From an uncultured Clostridia bacterium (GTDB lineage Bacteria; Bacillota; Clostridia; Oscillospirales; Oscillospiraceae): DNA of 45,953 bases. How positions within the stretch are numbered: position 1 is the first letter of the stretch; the number at the start of each line of letters is the position of its first letter. Where the stretch lies: contig CAMOXI010000008.1 of the NCBI GenBank assembly GCA_946628965.1, positions 1-45,953 of the forward strand, written 5' to 3'. Below, one piece after another: positions 39,209 through 45,953 of this stretch. Both the position numbers and the translations under genes were made by a program. Under the pieces are notes generated by a model. That model was not told where the DNA came from and did not search any database. It was given only the letters and a program-made list of their open reading frames with translations.

Positions 39209-39892
39209 TCAGACTCCGCTGCGCTCGGCACGGGCGGCCCTGGCGGCGCGCTCGTCCTCACGCTCGGAGACAAAGTAGCTCAGTGACAGCAGACTGTCGG
39301 AAAAATGCACGTTTTCCACGAGAATCTTGCTGTCCGGCGCGGTCAGCTCCACATTCGTAAAGTTCCAGATGGCCTCCACGCCGTTTGCGGTGAGCATCTC
39401 AGTCACGGGTACGGCGGCCTCTTTCGGCACGGTGAGCACGGCCACGTCCACTTTGTGTTCGCTCAGGTACTGCGCCAGCTCGTCCATGGACAGGATGGGC
39501 ACATCGTGGAACATGGTGCCGATGATTTCCGGCCGCACGTCAAAAGCGGCGATCAGTCGGAAGCCCCATTCGCTGAAATTGAAATTTTCGGTCAGAGCAC
39601 GGCCGATGTTGCCGACGCCGATCATGATGGCGTTGAAACCGCGGTCCATTCCCAGAATGGATGCGATCTCGGAGCGGAGCGCAGGCACGTTGTAGCCGTA
39701 GCCCTGCTGCCCGAATTCACCGAAGCAGCTGAAATCCTGACGGATCTGGGAAGGAGTCAGGCCAAGCTGGCTGCCCAGCTCAAAAGAGGAAACACGGCTG
39801 ATGCCGTTCTCCGTCAATTCATCCAGCTTTCGAAGATAGCGGGGCAGACGGCGGATCACATTGTTGGATACTTTTACGCGCTTCACAGACAA
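39209..39892 (-). CDS. rex: Redox-sensing transcriptional repressor Rex
   Basis: 227 residues. Winged helix at the start (RLPRYLRKLDELTENGISRVSSFELGSQLGLTPSQIRQDFSCFGEFG), then a Rossmann NAD(H)-binding domain (MIGVGNIGRAL, about 90-100; AAFDVRPE) and the C-terminal swapped helix (FSDSLLSLSYFV). It senses NADH/NAD+ and represses fermentation and respiration genes. The start is TTG at 39892, 4 bases after AAAGGAG; GTG at 39886 is also possible. The promoter on the minus strand is TTGAAA (39960-39955), 17 bases, TATAGT (39937-39932). Confidence 0.95.
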   Translation of the reverse strand: MSVKRVKVSNNVIRRLPRYLRKLDELTENGISRVSSFELGSQLGLTPSQIRQDFSCFGEFGQQGYGYNVPALRSEIASILGMDRGFNAIMIGVGNIGRALTENFNFSEWGFRLIAAFDVRPEIIGTMFHDVPILSMDELAQYLSEHKVDVAVLTVPKEAAVPVTEMLTANGVEAIWNFTNVELTAPDSKILVENVHFSDSLLSLSYFVSEREDERAARAARAERSGV

Positions 39893-39931
39893 TACTCTCC
39901 TTTATGGCCTTTTATAATCATAATTTACAAT

Positions 39932-39960
39932 ACTATAGCACATAAAGGATATTATTTCAA
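39932..39960 (-). promoter_or_regulatory. rex promoter
   Basis: TTGAAA, 17-base spacer, TATAGT on the minus strand. Confidence 0.65.
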
Positions 39961-39989
39961 GAAAAATCCGGGTTTTGCCCTTTCCGGGC

Positions 39990-40817
39990 TCACTCCTGCA
40001 GAAAACGGATCAGCGCAGCTTCGCTGCACATGGCCTCGCAGGGGATGCCGGTAAAGGGATCGATAAAATACAGGCTGTTGTTGTAACGATAAATCTGCAA
40101 TACACCGATGTCGGTATCGATCAGGTAAACAGGATTCATGGTTTGTGAAGAAAAATCCACATCGGTTTCCACGCCTGAAAGCTGAACAAGCAGAGAATCC
40201 ATGCTGAGTTTATCCTCTGTATTCTCATCAAAATAGGGATCCAGTCCGGAATCGGATTCTTCTCCTTCAGGGGAGTATTCTATAAAGTCGCCTTCCCATG
40301 TGACATTGGGATCTTCGATTTCGGTGCCCTCCACATCGCCGGGATATAGACTCTCCTCGGCGGGTTCGCTTTCGTTAGCATTTGTATCATAAAAATGTGG
40401 AGCGGGCGCTGTTTCTTCGACTGCGGCAGCATATAATGTACCGCCGGCCATGGCCGCGGCGTCACTGCCGGAGGCAGAGGAAGGTGACAGTATTCGCGGG
40501 GCGACGCCGATCATAAGTATCAGCACGGCCGCGGCGGCGACAAGACCCGTCCGTCCGATCACGCGCCGATTATTGCGCCGTATTTCTTCCCGGCGGATCT
40601 CTGCCATGATATTTTCACGCAGCTCTGCTGGCGGCTCTTCCAGTTCGCTGCCGATAAAGCCGGACATCTCTTTGAAAGCCTGATACAGCAGGCGGCACTC
40701 CGGGCATTCGTCCAGATGCGCCTGGAGGGCTTCGTTCTCTGTTTCAGTTAATGTATCGTCATCCAGAAGCCTGCTGATCAGCTCCTGGTAAGGCTCATGT
40801 TCGTTCATTGGGATCAT
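39990..40817 (-). CDS. Anti-sigma factor with zinc-type N-terminal domain
   Basis: About 275 residues. HLDECPEC (near residue 35) with an upstream His is the HxxxCxxC zinc anti-sigma (ZAS) motif. One membrane helix follows (GLVAAAAVLILMIGV, about 90-106), then a mostly acidic outer domain rich in Glu/Asp and an FIDPFTGIPCEAMCSE end. It should hold the ECF sigma factor inactive until an envelope signal. It overlaps the sigma gene. Start unclear: GTG 40826 (2 bases from AGGAGG), ATG 40817 (11 bases) or ATG 40808; 40817 chosen. Confidence 0.85.
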   Translation of the reverse strand: MIPMNEHEPYQELISRLLDDDTLTETENEALQAHLDECPECRLLYQAFKEMSGFIGSELEEPPAELRENIMAEIRREEIRRNNRRVIGRTGLVAAAAVLILMIGVAPRILSPSSASGSDAAAMAGGTLYAAAVEETAPAPHFYDTNANESEPAEESLYPGDVEGTEIEDPNVTWEGDFIEYSPEGEESDSGLDPYFDENTEDKLSMDSLLVQLSGVETDVDFSSQTMNPVYLIDTDIGVLQIYRYNNSLYFIDPFTGIPCEAMCSEAALIRFLQE

Positions 40818-41436
40818 GGGAATCACAACCTCCTTTCGGTCTTCTAGACGTATAGTGATCGGGAATGTTCCCGTCCTTCAGGAGAAAGGCCGCGAGCTTT
40901 TTTCGTGCCCGGAAGAGCCGGGACTTCACAGTGCCGCTCTCAAGCCCCAGGGTTTCGCCGATCTCCTCATAGCTCAATCCTTCGATTTCCCGCAGCAGAA
41001 GGATCTGCCGCGCGTCCGGCGGCAGGGAAGCAAGGCCGCGCCGCACCGCATCCCGCGTCAGCTTTTTCTCCAGCACTTCCTCCGGCGCCTGACTGGTATC
41101 CGGCAGATCCAGCTGGATCTCCTCGCCGTCGTCATCCTCTACCGTGAGAGAGCCGGGTTTCCCGCGGCTTTTCTTTCGCAGGAAATCCAGGCACATGTTG
41201 GAGACGATCCGGTACAGCCAGCCCGAAAACCTGCTTTCCCCCCGGAAGGAGGAGAGCGAGCTGTAGGCTTTGATGAAGGCCTCCTGCGTCACGTCCTGCG
41301 CGTCCTGTTTGTTGCCGATCATTTGAAGCGCCAGGTTGTAAACTTTGGTTTCGTAGGCCTTCACCAGCTCCTCAAAGGCGTTGACGTCCCCGTCCAGTAC
41401 CCTGCGGATAACATCGAATTCTTCTTCTCTGTTCAT
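40795..41436 (-). CDS. ECF sigma factor (SigW/RpoE-like)
   Basis: 213 residues from the ATG at 41436 (GAGGAGGG upstream). Region 2 (FEELVKAYETKVYNLALQMIGNKQDAQDVTQEAFIKAYSSL ... FSGWLYRIVSNMCLDFLRK) and region 4 (LPPDARQILLLREIEGLSYEEIGETLGLESGTVKSRLFRARKKL) are both complete, with no region 3, as in ECF sigma factors. It likely responds to envelope stress and controls its own operon. Its gene overlaps that of the anti-sigma factor. Confidence 0.93.
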   Translation of the reverse strand: MNREEEFDVIRRVLDGDVNAFEELVKAYETKVYNLALQMIGNKQDAQDVTQEAFIKAYSSLSSFRGESRFSGWLYRIVSNMCLDFLRKKSRGKPGSLTVEDDDGEEIQLDLPDTSQAPEEVLEKKLTRDAVRRGLASLPPDARQILLLREIEGLSYEEIGETLGLESGTVKSRLFRARKKLAAFLLKDGNIPDHYTSRRPKGGCDSHDPNERT

Positions 41437-41526
41437 AGCTTCCCTCCTCATCATCTTTTTCTCTCCTCTGGGCTGTCTGCCGCGGCGGCATTCAGCAGGA
41501 GTGAAGCGGCCTGACCGGCCGTGGGA

Positions 41527-42498
41527 TCATTGCAGATCCCGTTTGATGTCCTTTACGATCCGATCCACATCTTCCAGCGTTTCCACGTGGACCAGCTGAT
41601 TGCGGTAATATGCGCCGTGGGGCACCCCGTGCAGATACCAGGGCAGATGGTGCCGCGCCTCCAGGCAGGCGATTCGCTCCCCGCTGACTTCCGCCAGCGC
41701 ACGGATCTGGCCCACCGCCGTGTCCATGCGTACGGAGAGGGGCGGCAGCGCCGGCTCTTCCTCCCCGGCGATGGCGGCGTTGGCCTGGGCAAAGAGCCAG
41801 GGGTTCCCGAAGGCGCCCCGGCCGATCATGCAGAGATCGGCGCCTGTGTAGCGCAGGATATGCTCGGCGTCCGCTCCGGTGAAGACGTCACCGTTGGCGG
41901 TGACGGGGATGGAGACCGCGCGCTTGACCTCGCGGATGATGTCCCAGTCCGCCCGACCGGCGTACATCTGCACCCGCGTCCGGCCGTGCACCGCGATGGC
42001 GGCCGCCCCGGCGGATTCGCAGACCTTCGCAAATTCCACGGCGTTGATGCTGCCGGCGTCCCAGCCCTTGCGGAATTTCACGGTGACGGGCCGGTCCACG
42101 GCGTGTACCACGGCCTCAATGATCTTTCCGGCCAGCTCCGGGTCGCGCATCAGGGCCGAGCCGTCCCCGGCCTTGACGATCTTGCCCACCGGGCAGCCCA
42201 TGTTGATGTCCAGAATGTCTGCCCCGGAGAGTTCCAGCGCCAGGGGCGCGGCCTCGGCCATGATCTCCGGCTCGTGGCCGAAGATCTGCGCCGCGACCGG
42301 GTGCTCTCCCTCCGGGCAGAAGAGCAGGGCTTTGGTCTTTTCATCCCTGTATACGAGCGCCTTGGCGCTGACCATCTCAGTGGTGGCGAGCGCCGCGCCC
42401 TGTTCGCGGCAGACAGCGCGGAAGGCGAAGTCCGTGACCCCGGCCATGGGGCCGAGGACGACACGGCCATTGAGTTGTACGTTTCCGATAGTTGGCAT
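41527..42498 (-). CDS. dusB: tRNA-dihydrouridine synthase, DusB type
   Basis: 323 residues from the ATG at 42498 (AGGAACAGAC upstream); a longer in-frame reading would encode part of an intergenic repeat and is rejected. TIM-barrel FMN enzyme: LGPMAGVTDFAFR, INMGCPVGKIVKAGDGSALM with the catalytic Cys, TVKFRKGW, AIAVHGRTR and TANGDVF. It reduces uridine to dihydrouridine in the tRNA D-loop. It precedes the sigma/anti-sigma genes by 90 bases. Confidence 0.94.
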   Translation of the reverse strand: MPTIGNVQLNGRVVLGPMAGVTDFAFRAVCREQGAALATTEMVSAKALVYRDEKTKALLFCPEGEHPVAAQIFGHEPEIMAEAAPLALELSGADILDINMGCPVGKIVKAGDGSALMRDPELAGKIIEAVVHAVDRPVTVKFRKGWDAGSINAVEFAKVCESAGAAAIAVHGRTRVQMYAGRADWDIIREVKRAVSIPVTANGDVFTGADAEHILRYTGADLCMIGRGAFGNPWLFAQANAAIAGEEEPALPPLSVRMDTAVGQIRALAEVSGERIACLEARHHLPWYLHGVPHGAYYRNQLVHVETLEDVDRIVKDIKRDLQ

Positions 42499-42507
42499 GT
42501 CTGTTCC

Positions 42508-42606
42508 TGTTGTGCTTGTCATCCTGAGCGAAGCGAAGGATCTCATTTCGACTTGGTAATAATTCTCTGAGATCCTTCGTCGGCAATTGCCTCCTCAGGA
42601 TGACAG
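42508..42606. repeat. Inverted-repeat intergenic element
   Basis: Left arm GTCATCCTGAG ... CGAAGGATCTC; right arm GAGATCCTTCG ... CTCAGGATGAC. The arms are nearly perfect inverted copies around an AT-rich centre. Similar sequences are, from memory, widespread in bacterial genomes. It separates dusB from the GNAT-ExoIII gene and may act as a terminator. Confidence 0.7.
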
Positions 42607-42616
42607 GACGATGTGT

Positions 42617-43858
42617 TTACCATGTAAGCTCAAGCCCCACAGGGCAGTGGTCGCTGCCCTGAATGTCGGGCAGAATGTAGGCGTCCTGCACCTTGTCGCG
42701 CAGGCGGTCGGAGATCACGAAGTAGTCGATGCGCCAGCCCACGTTCCTGGCCCGCGCCGCCGCCCGGTAGCTCCACCAGGAGTAGGCGTCGGTTTTATCC
42801 GGATAGAGGAAGCGGAAGCTGTCGGTAAAGCCCGCGGCCAGCAGCTCGGTAAACTTGCCGCGCTCCTCGTCGGAAAAGCCGGCGTTGCCCACGTTCTGCT
42901 TGGGGTTTTTCAGGTCGATCTCCTCATGGGCCACGTTCATATCGCCGCAGACGATGACGGGCTTTGCCTTGTCCAATTCCTGCAGATAGCCGCGGAAGGC
43001 GTCCTCCCAGGCCATGCGGTAGTCAATGCGCTTGAGACCGTCCTGGGCGTTGGGGGTGTAGACGCAGACCAGATAGAAGTTTTCGTACTCCAGCGTCACG
43101 GCCCGGCCCTCGGTGTCGTGCTCCGGGATGCCGAGATTATAGCGCACGGAGAGGGGATGGTGCTTCGTGAAGATCGCGGTGCCGGAGTAGCCCTTCTTCT
43201 CGGCGTAGCTCCAGTAGCTCTCGTAGCCGGGGAAGCTCAGGTCGATCTGGCCTGCCTGCAGCTTGGTCTCCTGCAGGCAGAAGAAGTCCGCGTCCAGCGC
43301 ACGGAACACGTCTTCAAAGCCCTTGCTGCGCGCGGCGCGCAGGCCGTTTACGTTCCAGGAAATGAATTTCATGGTCTGTCTCTCTTTCCGCAAGTATTCA
43401 AAAGTGAGATAGCTTTCGGTCTCGCCGGTGCGGCGAAAGCCGGTCTTCTCCAGCATCCGCAGACTGCGGGGATTGGTTCTGCGGCATTTGGCGGTGACGC
43501 GCTCCATGCCCAGCTCCTCAAAGCCGAGGCGCAGCGCGAGACGCATGGCCTCGGTGCCGAAGCCGTGGTTTTTCACACTGTCGTCCGTCAGGCAGATGCC
43601 GAGCTCGCAGCTTCGGGCTGCGGCGTCGATGTGCTTGAGCTCCACGTTGCCGATCACGGCATCGTCCAGCAGGAGGGCGTAGCTTTTCTTGTCCTGCCTC
43701 TTTTGCAGCGCGTCAAAGCGGGCGTCCACCGCCGCTTCGTCATAGCAGTAGGGGACGAATGCTTCCCCCTCGGCGAAGAGCGCCGGATCCTGCTTAAGGC
43801 GCCGGAAGAAGGCGTGGCAGCTTTCCCGTGTTTCGGGAATCAGGCGCAGCTCAGGCAT
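42617..43858 (-). CDS. xthA: GNAT acetyltransferase fused to exodeoxyribonuclease III
   Basis: 413 residues in one uninterrupted frame from the ATG at 43858. Residues about 1-160 are a GNAT acetyltransferase (YALLLDDAVIGNVELKHI, ELGICLTDDSVKNHGFGTEAM with the acetyl-CoA loop, NPRSLRMLEKTGFRR). Residues about 163-413 are a complete ExoIII/AP endonuclease: MKFISWNVNGLRA, FFCLQETKLQ, VCVYTPNAQ, VIVCGDMNVAHEEIDL and GSDHCPVGLEL. No stop lies between them, and the ATG at 43372 has only a weak GAAAGAGAG ahead of it, so the nuclease may be made both as a fusion and alone. ExoIII repairs abasic sites. The gene overlaps trmB by 8 bases. Confidence 0.85.
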   Translation of the reverse strand: MPELRLIPETRESCHAFFRRLKQDPALFAEGEAFVPYCYDEAAVDARFDALQKRQDKKSYALLLDDAVIGNVELKHIDAAARSCELGICLTDDSVKNHGFGTEAMRLALRLGFEELGMERVTAKCRRTNPRSLRMLEKTGFRRTGETESYLTFEYLRKERQTMKFISWNVNGLRAARSKGFEDVFRALDADFFCLQETKLQAGQIDLSFPGYESYWSYAEKKGYSGTAIFTKHHPLSVRYNLGIPEHDTEGRAVTLEYENFYLVCVYTPNAQDGLKRIDYRMAWEDAFRGYLQELDKAKPVIVCGDMNVAHEEIDLKNPKQNVGNAGFSDEERGKFTELLAAGFTDSFRFLYPDKTDAYSWWSYRAAARARNVGWRIDYFVISDRLRDKVQDAYILPDIQGSDHCPVGLELTW

Positions 43859-44597
43859 GATCCTGCCCGTTGTCTGCCGCGCTCTGCGCATAGCCCCGCG
43901 CGTCCACCAGGGACGCGCCCCGCAGCCGAGGCAGCACGCCCGCTGCGGTGCCCTTGGTGTCGGCGGTCTTCACGGCGACCAGGCGGTTGATCTTCATGCC
44001 CTCGGCTGTGAACTTGGCCTCGTAGTCGGTCATCACGCCCACGGTGCCGTTTGCGTGCAGATCGTGGGTCACTTCGCTGAGCGCCCAGCCCTCGTCCGCA
44101 AAGACGCCGACGGACCAGTCGAAGAGCGCCGTGTTGTCGGTCTTGAAATGGATCTCGCCGCCGTCCTTCAGGGCGTCCGCGTAAAGGCGGAGGAAGCCCG
44201 GCGCGGTCAGGCGGAGCTTGGCGTCCCGGCTCTTGGGCCAGGGGTCGCAGAAGTTGATGTACAGGCGGTCGATCTCACCGGGGGCAAAGATCTCCGGCAG
44301 CTTCGCCGCGTCGATATCCATAAAACGAACGTTTTTCAGGCCCAGATCGCGCACCCGCTCCATGGCGATGATCATCGCGTCGGGGACTTTTTCAATGGCA
44401 AGCAGCAGGGTTTCAGGCATCTGCTCCGCCGTCCCTGCGGTAAAGCGGCCCTTGCCGCAGCCGAGCTCCACATGGAGGGCCGCAAAGCCGGGCAGCGCTT
44501 CGCGCCATTGGCCGCGGGTTTCCGCGGGCTCCGCGATCAGCAGATCGGCACATTTTTCCATCCGCGGCTCCAGATTGTGCCGCTTTCTCATTCGCAT
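43851..44597 (-). CDS. trmB: tRNA (guanine-N7-)-methyltransferase TrmB
   Basis: 248 residues. HVELGCGKGRFT is the S-adenosylmethionine loop; INFCDPWPKSRDAKLRL is the TrmB signature; FKTDNTALFDW and TDYEAKF follow. It methylates G46 of tRNAs. About 30 residues after NRLVAVK are an extra C-terminal tail overlapping the next gene. GAGGAATATCT precedes the ATG. First gene of the operon with the GNAT-ExoIII gene. Confidence 0.95.
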   Translation of the reverse strand: MRMRKRHNLEPRMEKCADLLIAEPAETRGQWREALPGFAALHVELGCGKGRFTAGTAEQMPETLLLAIEKVPDAMIIAMERVRDLGLKNVRFMDIDAAKLPEIFAPGEIDRLYINFCDPWPKSRDAKLRLTAPGFLRLYADALKDGGEIHFKTDNTALFDWSVGVFADEGWALSEVTHDLHANGTVGVMTDYEAKFTAEGMKINRLVAVKTADTKGTAAGVLPRLRGASLVDARGYAQSAADNGQDHA

Positions 44598-44672
44598 AGA
44601 TATTCCTCACTCAAAAACGAAGTTACTTTATAACATATCATGTTTCGGCAAAAACATCAATCCAGAAATCTC

Positions 44673-44701
44673 TTGCGCGGGCGGAAAACTTGGTATATAA
44701 T
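44673..44701 (+). promoter_or_regulatory. Promoter of the tRNA-Pro transcription unit
   Basis: TTGCGC (44673-44678), 17-base spacer, TATAAT (44696-44701). The leader to the tRNA is unusually long (about 170 bases). It contains GAGCGAGTTTCTTCT twice (44725-44739 and 44852-44866), and after the first copy AATCCGGGCAAAGC resembles the start of the tRNA, as if the tRNA 5' end had also been duplicated and decayed. Confidence 0.65.
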
Positions 44702-44874
44702 GGGCGAGCTGAAGGAACTGAGCAGAGCGAGTTTCTTCTCTTTCGTACAATCCGGGCAAAGCCCAGCGAAGCGGGTTTGACCGGAAGAGGAAGAAGGAAG
44801 GAGCGGATCTGGAGTTTTCGCGGCGCTTACAGAAACCGCGGAAACGGAAGGGAGCGAGTTTCTTCTGACGACAT

Positions 44875-44950
44875 CCGGGTGTAGCGCAGCTGGTAGCGCG
44901 CGTGGTTTGGGACCATGAGGCCGCAGGTTCGAACCCTGTCACTCGGACCA
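44875..44950 (+). tRNA. tRNA-Pro(UGG)
   Basis: 76 bases with encoded CCA. Acceptor CCGGGTG/CACTCGG with one G-T pair, anticodon loop TTTGGGA (anticodon TGG), T-loop TTCGAAC. It is followed by a terminator and two identical 152-bp units that repeat its last 30 bases. Confidence 0.95.
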
Positions 44951-44986
44951 GCAAGAAGAGGGAGCCGAAAGGTTCCCTCTTTTTGC
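44951..44986 (+). terminator. Terminator directly after tRNA-Pro
   Basis: GCAAGAAGAGGGAGCC (44951-44966) pairs with GGTTCCCTCTTTTTGC (44971-44986) around GAAA. A second identical copy is at 45103-45138. Confidence 0.8.
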
Positions 44987-45254
44987 TGCTTGGAGGGCGA
45001 GCGGAACCTGCGGCCTCATGCCATACAATCCTGGCCGCGAAGCGGTCACAACGGCGCGAAGCGGCGCTGTGACCGCAGGTTCGAACCCTGTCACTCGGAC
45101 CAGCAAGAAGAGGGAGCCGAAAGGTTCCCTCTTTTTGCTGCTTGGAGGGCGAGCGGAACCTGCGGCCTCATGCCATACAATCCTGGCCGCGAAGCGGTCA
45201 CAACGGCGCGAAGCGGCGCTGTGACCGCAGGTTCGAACCCTGTCACTCGGACCA
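44951..45254 (+). repeat. Two perfect 152-bp tandem units containing the tRNA-Pro 3' end
   Basis: 44951-45102 and 45103-45254 are identical. Each unit holds a terminator hairpin, an inverted tRNA piece GAACCTGCGGCCTCATG (17 bases, the complement of 44914-44930), GC hairpins with CGAAG loops (CCGCGAAGCGG; GGCGCGAAGCGGCGC), then CCGCAGGTTCGAACC...CGGACCA, the last 30 bases of tRNA-Pro. The 3' tRNA copies start at 44921, 45073 and 45225. No protein gene is seen in 44598-45409. Confidence 0.9.
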
Positions 45255-45262
45255 TTTCTTAT

Positions 45263-45300
45263 AAAGGGACTCTGATTATGATACGATCAGGGTCCCTTTT
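45263..45300 (+). terminator. Final terminator of the tRNA-Pro unit
   Basis: AAAGGGACTCTGAT pairs with ATCAGGGTCCCTTT (one wobble), ending in TTTT. Confidence 0.8.
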
Positions 45301-45347
45301 CATATACGGCATATCGTGTATGAAAAGCAGTTGGAGAAAAATACACA

Positions 45348-45398
45348 TTGACAAATTTCTATAAGTGTGTTACTCTACATATAGAATATTTTGAATGT
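45348..45398 (+). promoter_or_regulatory. arsR promoter and ArsR-type operator
   Basis: TTGACA (45348-45353), 17-base spacer, TACTCT (45371-45376). Directly after it lies a dyad ACAT-4-AATATT-4-ATGT (45377-45398), the form of an ArsR/SmtB binding site covering the transcription start. Confidence 0.75.
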
Positions 45399-45409
45399 GA
45401 GGGAAGTGC

Positions 45410-45727
45410 ATGGAACAGGTCTATATCGACACCGCGAAAATGCTGCGGGCCATGTCCGATCCCAAGCGGTTGCGGATCGTGGATATGCTCTCTTGCGGAG
45501 AACTGTGCGGCTGCAAGATCCTGGAGGAATTTCATATCACACAGCCCACGCTGTCCCACGACATGAAGGTGCTGAGCGAGGCCGGGATCGTGAAGCAGAA
45601 GCGGGAAGGGAAAAACATATACTACTCCCTCAACAACGAGGCACTTGCCTCGATGCATCAGACACTTGGCCGGATGTTCGAGGATAAGCCGGACTGCATC
45701 TGCCGTCAAAAAAGCTGCTGTGAATGA
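45410..45727 (+). CDS. arsR: ArsR-family metalloid-responsive repressor
   Basis: 105 residues with a winged helix (MLRAMSDPKRLRIVDMLSCGELCGCKILEEFHITQPTLSHDMKVL). CGELCGCKI carries the Cys-x-Cys arsenite-binding pair in the recognition-helix region; extra Cys residues at the end (CICRQKSCC) could widen the metal site. It should repress its own operon until arsenite or a related metalloid binds. GAGGGAAGTGC precedes the ATG. It is followed by a permease gene. Confidence 0.93.
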   Translation: MEQVYIDTAKMLRAMSDPKRLRIVDMLSCGELCGCKILEEFHITQPTLSHDMKVLSEAGIVKQKREGKNIYYSLNNEALASMHQTLGRMFEDKPDCICRQKSCCE

Positions 45728-45749
45728 GCCGACGTTTCCTGCGTCGGCT
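45727..45749 (+). terminator. Hairpin between arsR and the permease gene
   Basis: AGCCGACG (45727-45734) with CGTCGGCT (45742-45749); few T follow, so partial termination or mRNA processing is more likely than a full stop. Confidence 0.5.
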
Positions 45750-45805
45750 TAATCCGAACTCATTATATTGAAAAAATTAAATGTTTCGATGGAAGGTTGT
45801 GTTTT

Positions 45806-45953
45806 ATGGGCAAGATCATTCAGGATCAGATCCTCGGTATGAAGTGGCTCAACGCTTTGATCGGCAAAGGACTGGGTGCGCTCGGTCTCAACACCGCCTC
45901 CCGCTTGGGCGGCAGCATTCAGTTTTTTCTCTACGACGTCATCAAGATTACCA
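45806..45953 (+). CDS. ArsP-like permease (partial)
   Basis: The first 49 residues only. MGKIIQDQILGMKWLN and SRLGGSIQFFLYDVIKI match the N-terminus of DUF318/ArsP-type permeases, which export organic arsenicals and are often next to arsR. GGAAGG lies upstream of the ATG. The rest of the gene is outside the window. Confidence 0.75.
   Translation, partial: MGKIIQDQILGMKWLNALIGKGLGALGLNTASRLGGSIQFFLYDVIKIT

Noticed and set aside
42499..42546. A longer start for dusB (MRSFASLRMTS...)
   Set aside because: These codons lie in the inverted-repeat element; the ATG at 42498 has a ribosome site and fits the family start.
44628..44954. A 108-codon minus-strand frame starting VRVTGFEPAASWSQTTRAT
   Set aside because: This is the translated complement of a tRNA gene, a well-known spurious database protein.
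44951..45254. Possible CRISPR-like array
   Set aside because: The 152-bp units are contiguous and identical throughout, without unique spacers, and no cas gene is present.

Overview
The window looks like a chromosome segment of a GC-rich, anaerobic, gut-type Bacillota, most likely Oscillospirales/Clostridia-like (inference). The grounds are strong AGGAGG ribosome sites, SigA-type TTGACA/TATAAT promoters, a Rex redox regulator, a LytTR/GHKL two-component pair, choline-binding-type surface repeats, a domain-permuted GH3 enzyme like those of Ruminococcus and Butyrivibrio, and a molybdoenzyme with an iron-hydrogenase-like partner. No 16S gene is present, so this placement is not firm.

Layout. 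1-6052 (mostly minus strand): start of an exported protein, a four-helix membrane protein in an operon with a membrane-anchored permuted GH3 glycosidase, and a GH42 beta-galactosidase. 6449-8669: a three-gene operon of DUF3737, DUF1349 and a macro-domain-like protein. 8832-14353: RsmE, a BspA-like surface protein with cell-wall-binding repeats, and a TerB-like/AAA+ ATPase. 14426-21253 (minus): a molybdenum-cofactor operon with a THEP1-like NTPase, MoeA, MobA, a molybdopterin oxidoreductase, an Fe-S protein with a degenerate [FeFe]-hydrogenase domain, and a P-loop ATPase. 21506-26711 (plus): a Ca/Na antiporter, a LytTR response regulator with GHKL kinase, and an exported FMN/FAD reductase probably controlled by that pair.

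26712-37124 is a tRNA-Ser integration hotspot. An 8.3-kb element at 28744-37053 is bounded by a 25-bp direct repeat of the tRNA 3' end. It carries integrase, CI-like repressor, excisionase-like protein, replisome organizer, DnaB helicase, nuclease, a ribbon-helix-helix/zeta-type toxin module and several small proteins, but no structural, packaging or conjugation genes. Left of it lie further tRNA 3'-end copies, each joined to a terminator and hairpins, and a lower-GC amidohydrolase gene.

37198-44597 (minus) is housekeeping: carbonic anhydrase, MnmE, Rex, ECF sigma/anti-sigma, DusB, an in-frame GNAT-ExoIII fusion and TrmB. 44673-45300 is a tRNA-Pro transcription unit whose 3' part is repeated in two identical 152-bp tandem units. 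The window ends with arsR and the start of an ArsP-like permease.

The strongest candidates for something undescribed are: (1) modules of terminator, inverted tRNA fragment, hairpins and tRNA 3' end, present at both tRNA loci; (2) a dispersed multi-hairpin repeat with compensatory stem changes (136-288, 6148-6325, 26779-26904) that looks like a structured RNA; (3) the molybdoenzyme operon with a hydrogenase-like subunit lacking its catalytic cysteines.
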